DNA from: CAWBNS01 sp964445105
Lineage (GTDB): Bacteria; Chlamydiota; Chlamydiia; Chlamydiales; JAJFMA01
Reading direction: 5' to 3'
Length of the DNA stretch: 38,853 nt
NCBI GenBank assembly: GCA_964445105.1
Contig: CAYUJS010000016.1
Coordinates: forward strand, 1 to 38,853
Positions 16,282-24,400 of this stretch are shown here, piece after piece. The notes under the pieces are model-generated. The model ran no database searches. It was not told the DNA's origin and saw only the letters and a list, made by a program, of their open reading frames with translations. Position 1 is the first letter of the stretch. The number at the start of each line of letters is the position of its first letter. The position numbers and the translations under genes were made by a program.

Positions 16282-16754
16282 CAAAATCGACAAAAACAAG
16301 CGAGATTTGGTCAACATGTAACTTGAAGCAAGAACTTTTACCGATAGGAAAAATTTTTAATCAAGCTGGGTGTCGCCACTTTGGGCCGGAACAGTGCAAT
16401 TTTATCGCTTGGTACTACAAAAATACGGGCCTCAACACAAGGTCTTCTCTTTGATCAGGAGACTAAACGAGGCTAGCTGCAGCGCAATGTATACAGCACT
16501 GCGTATCGAGCGGCGAGGATCCAGCATGATAGGAGAGAATCTTTGATCTAGCCGCTAATTTCCAAGTCGACAAAGGCGATCGCTGCGCACAAAGTATCTG
16601 AGTGATCTGCTTTTTACCTAAAGGGAGGTGGCCAAATTTACATTTAAGCAGTGGCGCAATAGGCGCCCTTTTTGAAGATTTGCGCAGGCAGATAGACCAG
16701 GTCTTAGGAGCGGTAAGCGAAGGTGCTTTTTCAGAAAAATCAGCCTCGTGTTTT
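16282..16754. other. Stretch between two copies of the W-x-K-I-P-x-N-I-P repeat; no gene supported
   Basis: No reading frame here has a recognisable family or good start. A plus-strand frame ending ...EDLRRQIDQVLGAVSEGAFS (about 16670-16735) looks protein-like in composition and continues into the second repeat copy. A minus-strand frame (16463-16786) has no supporting feature. The stretch is probably decayed coding sequence. Confidence 0.4.
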
Positions 16755-16759
16755 TTGGT

Positions 16760-16791
16760 AAATTGGACTAAAATCCCAGAGAACATCCCGC
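16760..16791 (+). repeat. Direct repeat copy 2 (W-x-K-I-P-x-N-I-P coding)
   Basis: This is the partner of 16203-16234. From TTG 16755 the frame reads LVNWTKIPENIPRP, then TAA (16797-16799), and stays in frame with the ATG at 16806. The neighbouring CDS may therefore have lost its first 17 codons to a nonsense mutation. Confidence 0.75.
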
Positions 16792-16805
16792 GTCCTTAAG
16801 GTAAT

Positions 16806-18146
16806 ATGCTCAATTACGCCCGACAGATCGCTAATGAAATCGCCAAACCGCATCTTCGCTTTCGCAAACATGCCGGCGTCCCCTCAGAAGGATTTTCGGC
16901 CCACATCAGCTTGGACAGGATCGAAGCGCACAGCTCTTCCGATCTGGGCTGCACCTATGCAGCCACGCAGTTGGCCACAGCCATCCGCGCCGACCATTTG
17001 GCCGAATTTCTTGGTGAGCAAGCGCCGCGCTTTCCTTTGCGGCCCGTCTGGTTTGGTGATCTGCCCGCCTCCTCCCTCCAGGAAACTTGCCAACTCTTGG
17101 CTACCTGTGGATTCAACGCACTGGTCACTGAAGCACCTCCCGCCGAAAAAACCGCGCTAAAGGTCATTCAGAAAGTTACTCACCTGTCCGACGCCTCTGC
17201 CTACGCGGACTATCTACTACTGGAATTTACCCCCTCGGGGAACGAGCTTTTAGAGCTAGAGGCTGCAGAGCAGCAGATCCAAAGGTGGGAAGAACATTCC
17301 GGCGAAAAAGGTCTGATAATTTATCTTAAAGCAGAGACCCAAGAAGCAGCAGGCCGTCAAGCTGTCTGGCTACCAGAGCTGTGCGATCGCTGCGGCGACC
17401 GCACTATACTCGCTTTTTCAGCCATGGCAGGGCCGGCCACTTCGATAGAGCTGCCGTTGCACCCTCTTTGGGAACGTCTGAGACATCTTTCATGGCCGTC
17501 AGCCACGCCACTCATGCCCGTAGTAAACGCCGGTTGCATCCACCTGGGAGAAGGGTTATGGCCAATCTCGTCGGCCGGCGCGGTCGATGAGATTCTCTCC
17601 TACATGGGCCAGCATACGTTCGCTGGGCTGCTTTGCCTGGCCGGCGCGGTGCCGCCCCCCAAGGGGCTTGCCGCCTGTAATCTTTGGACAGCTGGGCAGG
17701 CTCAGTGGCAAGACCGTAGCGCCTTTAGGCTGCTCGACACTTGGATGCGCGCACACAGGCCCGATCTTGATCTCGAGCTTCTTCAGACCTCGTCCCGCGA
17801 GGCGGACCAGCTTATACGCAAGATTTCACTGCTGCGCTCCGGTAAGATGTCCAACGAAGAAGCGCGCGCCCTTTCCGACCTGATCGTTAGTCGACTCTCC
17901 TATTTCAGCCGAAAAAGCGGCGCACAATCCGACCAGGTGCGCTACTTCTGCCGCGATGCCTGGTGCCTGCTGGTAGATGCCCTCAACACTCTCCGCCTTC
18001 CCCTTACGCCCATCCTCATGCACGCCGACCTTGGCGGCGGCTTCTGGACTGAAGCCGGCCCTGCCAACAAAGTCTCGTTACGCTCCAGCCCGCAGCCCAA
18101 GCTCGATGATCCAAATATGATCCGCCTTTTCCATGAAAATCGCTAA
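16806..18146 (+). CDS. Unrecognised 446-aa protein, perhaps glycoside-hydrolase-like
   Basis: I do not recognise the family with confidence. Residues about 45-80 (GCTYAATQLATAIRADHL, then APRFPLRPVWFGD) resemble the junction of the N-terminal domain and barrel in GH20/GH67-type glycosidases, where a G-x-x-Y-A-x-Q-x-L helix precedes R-F-P-x-R. A later ACNLWTAGQAQW also recalls GH67. The usual acidic catalytic pair is not evident, so this is a fold-level guess. There is no signal peptide or membrane segment. AAGGT lies five bases before the ATG. The same frame is open upstream only to a TAA at 16797, beyond which a duplicated N-terminal-like stretch lies. Its last codons (FHENR-stop) are repeated beyond the Fic gene at 19801. 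Confidence 0.72.
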   Translation: MLNYARQIANEIAKPHLRFRKHAGVPSEGFSAHISLDRIEAHSSSDLGCTYAATQLATAIRADHLAEFLGEQAPRFPLRPVWFGDLPASSLQETCQLLATCGFNALVTEAPPAEKTALKVIQKVTHLSDASAYADYLLLEFTPSGNELLELEAAEQQIQRWEEHSGEKGLIIYLKAETQEAAGRQAVWLPELCDRCGDRTILAFSAMAGPATSIELPLHPLWERLRHLSWPSATPLMPVVNAGCIHLGEGLWPISSAGAVDEILSYMGQHTFAGLLCLAGAVPPPKGLAACNLWTAGQAQWQDRSAFRLLDTWMRAHRPDLDLELLQTSSREADQLIRKISLLRSGKMSNEEARALSDLIVSRLSYFSRKSGAQSDQVRYFCRDAWCLLVDALNTLRLPLTPILMHADLGGGFWTEAGPANKVSLRSSPQPKLDDPNMIRLFHENR

Positions 18147-18148
18147 AG
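18129..18148 (+). repeat. 20-bp direct repeat, copy 1 (gene end FHENR-stop)
   Basis: TTCCATGAAAATCGCTAAAG occurs here at the end of the 446-aa gene and again at 19801-19820. The following 14-15 bases are also similar (CAAT..TCTGCC), so the homology extends beyond the exact core. Confidence 0.85.
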
Positions 18149-18170
18149 AAACAATCTTCTGCCAGAAGAT
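18141..18170 (-). terminator. Probable terminator of the Fic gene (minus strand)
   Basis: On the minus strand ATCTTCT-GGC-AGAAGAT (18154-18170) is a perfect seven-base-pair stem with a three-base loop, followed by TGTTTCTTT. It lies 38 bp after the Fic stop and overlaps the end of the convergent gene. Confidence 0.5.
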
Positions 18171-18207
18171 GGCTGCACATCGATTTGATTTTACTGCTGT
18201 TATTTGC

Positions 18208-19587
18208 TCAATGCCAAGTTTTGTGCCAGGTCTCGTACTCGGCGTGGCGGAGGCGATGCCGAGCTACGTTGCCCTCGTGTAAGCTCATGATATCTCTTTC
18301 TACGGCTTCGATGAAATGCGCCCGATCTTCTGAAGCGACGGAGAGTCGTGCATATTCCCTGATAAAGGCAATAGCCACTGTTTTATCCATACAATCGCGC
18401 ACAATACGCGCGACCGTCTCGGTGATAGCATCTCGATAGCGCATCCTAAATGGATCGGGCTCGCCAAGCTCTTTGCGCGAAATAGAATAGCGCAGGCAAG
18501 AGCGCTCGTATGCCCATACAAAGAGTTCGCGCAGAAGCTCTATGCGATTTAGCTCGTAGATTCCCAGAAGACCATTGACATATATTTGCTGAGGTACATC
18601 TACAAACGATAAGGGGCACAGATTGTTTTGAATAAGAGGAATATTTGCTGCCAGGCGCGATACGCACTTATTTACATCTTCAAAAGGCTGTAAATAGGGC
18701 AGGTGCACCATCAAGAAAAAGGCTTGCTCAAACGGATTTTTAATTGCATGCGCAGTATCTACGACTTGCTGAAAAAGCTCCTGAATCTGCTGCGATATCG
18801 CCAGGGGCTGATATACCGATTTTCCTATGCCGACGGCTATTGACCGCAGGCGGCCGCAAGCCCCTAGATCAGCCATCAACTCATTAGAGAGAAGCGCGTG
18901 CAGATTGAGAATGAGAGAACGATTGATGCCGACATCAGACGCCTCATCAATTAAAAACTCGATAGCGTCCTTGTGATTTAAAATCATCCTAGCTTCTCGA
19001 AGATCTGCTCTCTCAGCTGTTTGGCCCAAGGCAAAGAGGCGCTCTGTCTCTAGTAAAGAATAGGTGTTGCCCTCCAAGCGGCTTGAATTCCACGATAAAT
19101 CGATGAGAAGGCGCCCAAGAATCTTCCTAGCGTACGTTCCAGCTGGCTGTTCACCTTCCATTTTTCCCATCTCAAAAAGCCGCCAGCGCACGGACTCAGA
19201 TAGGTAGCTACTAACATTTGGGCGGTAATCATCAAGAAATTTGCTATTATAGCCCACAGGGGTGCGCGCTTGGATAGGCAGGCATACCTGCTTCTGGATC
19301 GCCTCGGCTTCAGGTGAAAGAGAGATAGCATGTGCTTGATGAGGTTCAAACGGCGACTGCGCGTCTTTCTCTCTGACCTTAGAAAGTTTATACAGCCTGG
19401 CGCGGGCCCGCCCCTCAGCATGCACTAGACCATTTTTTACGAGACAAACCAGCCGGCGCTGCACGTTACGACGAGAAATGGGTGTACTTAAGCTTTCCAT
19501 AATTTTTCCCAAACGAACACCTTCAGAAAATCTAGCCACAATGTTTACAAGAACATCCAGCTCATTTTGGAGAATTTGCTTAGGCAT
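18208..19587 (-). CDS. Winged-helix/Fic-domain protein with altered Fic motif
   Basis: From ATG 19587 (GAGGAAAG seven bases upstream) the protein is 459 aa. Residues about 8-68 form a winged-helix DNA-binding domain (ILQNELDVLVNIVARFSEG, ISRRNVQRRLVCLVKNGLV). The Fic part carries the inhibitory motif S168-x3-E172-G173 in WNSSRLEGN. The Fic loop is LQPFEDVNKCVSRL (about 299-312). Canonical HPFx(D/E)GNGR would need His at 300 and Arg at 308; these are Gln and Cys, so classical AMP transfer is doubtful. SRLAANIPLI and GIYELNRIELLRELFVWAYERS are typical of a long Fic subfamily. A frame extends upstream to 19656, but that part runs through the operator array. It probably regulates its own transcription; any target is unknown. 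Confidence 0.88.
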   Translation of the reverse strand: MPKQILQNELDVLVNIVARFSEGVRLGKIMESLSTPISRRNVQRRLVCLVKNGLVHAEGRARARLYKLSKVREKDAQSPFEPHQAHAISLSPEAEAIQKQVCLPIQARTPVGYNSKFLDDYRPNVSSYLSESVRWRLFEMGKMEGEQPAGTYARKILGRLLIDLSWNSSRLEGNTYSLLETERLFALGQTAERADLREARMILNHKDAIEFLIDEASDVGINRSLILNLHALLSNELMADLGACGRLRSIAVGIGKSVYQPLAISQQIQELFQQVVDTAHAIKNPFEQAFFLMVHLPYLQPFEDVNKCVSRLAANIPLIQNNLCPLSFVDVPQQIYVNGLLGIYELNRIELLRELFVWAYERSCLRYSISRKELGEPDPFRMRYRDAITETVARIVRDCMDKTVAIAFIREYARLSVASEDRAHFIEAVERDIMSLHEGNVARHRLRHAEYETWHKTWH

Positions 19588-19603
19588 GATTCTTTCCTCA
19601 ATA

Positions 19604-19741
19604 TTTGTGGCACAATGCGATCTAATATACCACAAAAGGACGTTTATGCAGTACAATACGAGCTAATGTGCCATAAAAATGAGCTTATATGGTGCATTAG
19701 TGCTTAAAGAACCATAAAAGCGCTAGGATATGGTACATTAG
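19604..19741. promoter_or_regulatory. Array of about seven operator-like sites upstream of the Fic gene
   Basis: Near-copies of TATGGYRCATTAG lie at 19604-19617 (+), 19622-19638 (-), 19663-19677 (-), 19685-19700 (+), 19705-19721 (-) and 19726-19741 (+). A degenerate copy spans about 19643-19657 (TTTATGCAGTACAATA). Centres are roughly 20-21 bp apart, two helical turns, so the sites face one side of the DNA. The best copies are TTATATGGTGCATTAG, GATATGGTACATTAG and the reverse complement of CTAATGTGCCATAAA. The array starts 17 bp before the Fic start codon. It also lies upstream of the divergent DAHP synthase, so it may control either or both. Confidence 0.75.
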
Positions 19742-19746
19742 ACTTG

Positions 19747-19824
19747 ATGGGAAACATCTGGCCGGAAGCTACAGCGTTGACTCGCCTCATGATGGAGCCC
19801 TTCCATGAAAATCGCTAAAGCGCA
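19747..19824 (+). pseudogene. Fragment resembling the 3' end of the 446-aa gene
   Basis: The frame MGNIWPEATALTRLMMEP-FHENR-stop (ending 19815) shares FHENR-stop and a W-x-E-A with the end of the gene at 16806-18146 (GFWTEAG...FHENR). The DNA match continues past the stop. It looks like the tail of a second copy of that gene, or a duplicated target, lying just past the Fic unit. It does not look like a functional gene. Confidence 0.45.
19801..19820 (+). repeat. 20-bp direct repeat, copy 2
   Basis: This is an exact partner of 18129-18148. The two copies bracket the Fic gene and its operator array (about 1650 bp). Confidence 0.85.
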
Positions 19825-19853
19825 ATACTCTGCCCTTGAACGGAGCAAACGAA

Positions 19854-20867
19854 TTGAACACCCAAGTCCTGCCCACCCCTCGGGAAATCAAGCAAAAATT
19901 TTGCGCCACTCCTGCCCAGATCGCACTGGTAGCGGAGACGCGCGAGTCCATAAGAAAGATTTTAGCTGGCCACAGTACTAAGCGGCTTCTTATCGTTGGA
20001 CCCTGCTCGATCCACGATCTACACGCCGCCAAGGAATACGCACAGCGTTTACAAGAGCTGTCCTTGAGAGTTAAAGATCAATTTGTGATCTTAATGCGCG
20101 CCTACTTTGAAAAGCCGCGCACTACAACTGGATGGAAGGGGCTACTTTACGACCCCCATCTAGACGGCACTAACGACATTGTCGAAGGCCTCTACCTCTC
20201 TCGACAGCTACTCCTCGATCTGGCAGAGATGGGCGTCCCTGCTGCCACCGAATTTCTCGATCCGATCACGCCTCATTATTTTGGCGATCTTATCTCGTGG
20301 GGCTCTGTCGGCGCTCGCACCGCCTCCTCGCAAATTCATCGACAGATGGTCTCTGCGCTTTCTATCCCTACGGGATTTAAAAATGCAACTAATGGCAACG
20401 TCGACATCGCCATCAACGCCCTGCTCTCCGCTTCAATGGCACACAGTTTCATCGGCTTAAATGAAGATGGACAAGCGGCTATCATTCATTCAGCAGGAAA
20501 TCGCGATAGCCACGTGGTCCTGCGCGGAGCCCATTCAGGGACAAACTACGATAGAGAATCTATTGAGCGCGTACTGCAACGCCTGGAGCTCATGGACCTT
20601 CCCATGCGCCTGGTGGTAGACTGCTCGCACGACAACTGCGGAAAAAATCATCTGCTACAAACATCTGCGTTTCGGTCAGTGATTGCCCAAATCATCGAGG
20701 GCAACCAGCGAATCATCGGTCTTGTCATCGAAAGCTTTTTACAAGCTGGCAGCCAGCCGCTCGCCTCTAAGGATAATCTCTTAAAACAGGTCTCCATTAC
20801 AGACCCATGTCTAGACTGGACAACCACCGAAGAACTCATCCTGTGGGGAGCAAAAGAGCTTTCATGA
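19854..20867 (+). CDS. 3-deoxy-7-phosphoheptulonate (DAHP) synthase, AroFGH class
   Basis: The enzyme condenses phosphoenolpyruvate and erythrose-4-phosphate at the entry of the shikimate pathway. The protein (337 aa from TTG 19854) shows class I alpha motifs: LIVGPCSIHD (about 46-55), RAYFEKPRTTTGWKGLLYDP, GVPAATEFLDP, SWGSVGARTASSQIHRQM, GFKNATNGNVDIAINA and LVVDCSHDNCGKN. These contain the PEP and metal residues. GGAG lies eight bases before TTG 19854; an upstream TTG at 19836 has no ribosome site. The end overlaps the lipoprotein gene by four bases. I cannot tell from sequence which aromatic amino acid inhibits it. Confidence 0.92.
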   Translation: MNTQVLPTPREIKQKFCATPAQIALVAETRESIRKILAGHSTKRLLIVGPCSIHDLHAAKEYAQRLQELSLRVKDQFVILMRAYFEKPRTTTGWKGLLYDPHLDGTNDIVEGLYLSRQLLLDLAEMGVPAATEFLDPITPHYFGDLISWGSVGARTASSQIHRQMVSALSIPTGFKNATNGNVDIAINALLSASMAHSFIGLNEDGQAAIIHSAGNRDSHVVLRGAHSGTNYDRESIERVLQRLELMDLPMRLVVDCSHDNCGKNHLLQTSAFRSVIAQIIEGNQRIIGLVIESFLQAGSQPLASKDNLLKQVSITDPCLDWTTTEELILWGAKELS

Positions 20868-21337
20868 AACTGTTTAGGTGGCTACTTCTGCTGCCGGCCC
20901 TCTGCGGCTGCCAGTTACAAACCGTCAATGTCGACACCTACTTCATTGGTCCGGAAACGCTTGCCAGCTACTGGGTCGGCACGCCAGATCCTGGGCGATG
21001 TTGTCCCGATGTAGGACAAGAGCTGGTGCTCACTTGGAACATGCCCACTTCGTACCTCCAGTACAAGGACCTACACATCCAATGGATCATCCGCTTCGGC
21101 AACCACCAAGAAGAGATCTTTCACATTGCTGTACACACCAAAAAAGGCGAATACGTTTACTCCCTCATTAATCAGCCCTACTGGGATCGCCGAGGTATCC
21201 AAACGTACAGAGCGGAGATCATTGGCAACGGCCAGGTCCTCAAAACCCTTTGTAATTCTGTATGGACGACGATCATCCGTGTTAACGAAGAAGACAAGGA
21301 GGAAGCTGTCGATTGGGTAGACGCCAATGAGTACTGA
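20864..21337 (+). CDS. Small predicted lipoprotein
   Basis: The ATG at 20864 overlaps the DAHP synthase stop (ATGA). The 157-aa product starts MKLFRWLLLLPALCGCQLQT, a short basic-hydrophobic signal ending in a lipobox-like L-C-G-C, so Cys16 is the likely lipidated residue. The mature part is hydrophilic with many aromatic residues (FIGPETLASYWVGTP, NQPYWDRRGIQTYRAEI) and an acidic C-terminus. I know no named family; the pattern is that of a small envelope lipoprotein. A longer frame from 20807 lies inside the DAHP synthase gene and lacks a signal sequence. The link with aroFGH appears to be one of transcription only. Confidence 0.75.
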   Translation: MKLFRWLLLLPALCGCQLQTVNVDTYFIGPETLASYWVGTPDPGRCCPDVGQELVLTWNMPTSYLQYKDLHIQWIIRFGNHQEEIFHIAVHTKKGEYVYSLINQPYWDRRGIQTYRAEIIGNGQVLKTLCNSVWTTIIRVNEEDKEEAVDWVDANEY

Positions 21338-21416
21338 TTAGGCTAGCCAAAAGCCGGCCATCAACCAAAAAAGCGACATTGTAACGCCTATTTCTTAGTA
21401 GAAAGGAAAAGCGCTT

Positions 21417-24400
21417 ATGGACCTCGGATTTGTCTCTGGTAGCAGAGCGTTGAATGGGCAAAAAGAGGCCCCTCAGGTAGAGATGGCCGACGAGGCCGTC
21501 AAAGTCAAAGGATCGCTTAAAACTTCCAACGGCCTCTCGGAGGTGACTTTTCCCTACGACCTGCAAACGATGGACCAGAGGGCCAGCCAGGCAGCGAATA
21601 CTTTTTACGCGTCTAAAAGCAAAGACTTAAAAGATGAGCCAAACGGCATCGACGAAGCGAGCTCGAGCCTCCTAGCACAACTTCGCCACGAGCAAGCTCA
21701 ACCAGAGGCTATCTGGCTCCACTTAAATACCCTGAAAATGTCTCCTAAATCATTTATCTTTAAAGAGTTGATTTCCGGCACAATCGACGAGCTACCGGCC
21801 GTCACTTGGCTAGCCAAAGAGGGGCTGATGAAGGCTTTACAACATCTCGTCGCGCAACAAGGAAAGGCTATACTAGATCAGGTAGACTCAACAGGCGAAA
21901 CTGTGCTGGTCCATGCCGCACGCAGCGGGCATCAAAGGCTTGTCGCTTGGCTGGTTGACCAGCGCCCCGGCCTCCTGCAAGCCAGCCCTAGCGGCTTTAA
22001 TGCTGTACATGCGGCAGCCTCTGGCAACCAATTGGATACTCTGCTTTGGTTGCATGACCGAGACAACACGTTGATCGCACAAACAAATAGCAGAGGGCAG
22101 GGGACCATGTTTTGGGCCGCGGCTGGCGGCGCGCTAGATGTCGTCAAATATCTTGAGGCCCACCATTCCTCTATGAACACCCAAACGGTGCTTAAAAATG
22201 CTAACGGCAAAGAAGTGACAATAGTCATCCAGCATGCCGTCCACATAGCGGCCCAATATGGAAGAAACAATATTGTTGAATATTTTTCACACATTAGCGA
22301 CATCCCTAATCGAGAAGGTCGCACACCACTACACCTTGCCGTTATGCATGGACAGATCGACGTGGCACGACTTTTGTTAAACCTGGGGCACGATCCCTTG
22401 CAACTGATCGCTCAGACCTGCCTGCGGCAAGAGCAAGGAACACTAGATTGCTCATTCGGCCCCGATGCCCTCCACGGCGAAAGCTGTCTCCACCTAGCAG
22501 CTGAACGCGAGGACACAGGTATCCTCGCAGAGCTGCTAGACAGAAGCCGCCATAGGCCCGATTTCAAGNNNNNNNNNNCCATAGATCAGCGAGATCGAGA
22601 TGGAAAATCCCCCCTACACAGAGCTGTTTGGCAGGTTCAGAAACCCGCCATCGTCCAACTCCTGCTGGAGGCCGGCGCAAACCCACGCCTCGAGAGTGAA
22701 TGGAGATATACTTCTTTACACTGGGCCGCTAAACATGGCCACCTGGCCAGCGCTCAGCTCTTGCTGAAAGCTGGTGCGCTAACAGATGCAGCCAATGAAA
22801 GCGGGGATACCCCTATTGAGTTAGCTATACGCTGGGGACAAGACGAGACTGCTCGCTTTCTCATAGACCCCGAGCATTACGTCGACCTAGCTTCAACGCC
22901 GCCTCCAGCAGAGGACCCAGCTGGCTACTTATATAACTGCTTTGAGCAGGCCTATAAAGAGGGAAACGCCACAAACCAAATCTTCTACCTAGAAAAGCTA
23001 AGCCATTGGTATCTCAACAGAAAGGAGTATCTTAAAACCTCCCACCTGTTAAATGCTGCCCTGCATTTGGCCGAGATCTACAATTTCAACTTCTCTTACA
23101 TGAGCTACGTCAGCGAAAAGCTCAAAAAAGTGGGAGAACTTTTTATTTTTGACGTATTGAAAATAAAAACAATTCCAAGGACCAGTAACTACATTACTCA
23201 CTATCGACAGTGTTTGCAAAACATCAGAAAACAAGCTCAAGAACAGCTGGATGCCAATGTCTCTGTTTTCCGCATACAGCGGACCTTAACAGACCAGTTT
23301 GCAGGCGTCTTACGCGATATGATTGCACGAGCCACGGGCATTCTGGGCGCCCCACACACCGGCTTTGCTGTCATCGGCCTAGGTTCAATGAGCCGTAGAG
23401 AAATGTGCCCTTACTCTGACCTCGAATTTGCCTTCCTCATCGAGGATTCTTCAAAAGAAAATAAGCGCTACTTCTACAACCTACAGCGTATCTTAGATTT
23501 TTTCTTCGTAAATTTGGGAGAAACAGAGTGGCTGTTACTACGGCCCTCAAAAAACAGAGATGAGGCGACGAGCATCAACCCAGCGGGCTTCAGCTTAGAT
23601 CGCGGAGGCCTATCGCCAATAGGCAAGGAAGGACTCTACGATTTAATCGGTACGCCCAGAGAGTTCGCTCGATTCCAGTCCGACGCTTGGTCGGCTGACG
23701 AAGTCATCTTGAGTAACGCCATGGCTACTACCTCGCACGTCATGGGCAACAGTGACCTGTCGGACAGGTACCGCGGCGAAATCAGTAACGCCCTAAGAAA
23801 ATCAGGCAAGCGACGCGGTTTAAGTTTGTTGAAAGGGCATATAGAAGAATTTAAGCCCTGGCTCTCCGACGAGCGAGTCGACCTGCTTGCCTTTGATGCC
23901 AAAAAAGATTTTTATCGGCCTATTCAGATGATTATCGAAGGGCTGGCTCTCTACTATTCGCTCAGCAGTCTAACCACCTTAGGGCGCATCCTAGAGCTAA
24001 AAGATAAGAAACTGCTTTCGTCCGAGGGAGCACAGCACCTCAAAAAGGCGCTAAGCACAGCGCTTAGCTTGCGCTTGCGCACTCAATTTTTTTACCAGGA
24101 AAGAAAAGAAATTATGGCGCACAAAGCCGCAAAGGGCAACTCTGCTCATTTCGCTATCACGCCCCAGGAATTAGAACTTATCGCCGATTCGTATCGTGTC
24201 CTTATCCCTTTGCACAGGCAAACCACTGCCTTTGTCAAAGGAGATAGCAAGGCCCTCATCAACTCCTCCTTCTATGACACAGACGTCAGGCGTGCGGGCA
24301 CGCTCTCGAAAGGGCGTGTCCCCTATGATGAAGCGGAACAAAAATACCTAGCCTCTGTGGCGGTGGACCCCCACGACCCCCAAACCCTGAGCGACCTAGG

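Noticed and set aside
16463..16786. 107-codon minus-strand frame
   Set aside because: It overlaps the repeated W-x-K-I-P plus-strand coding signal and shows no family, start site or codon bias of its own.
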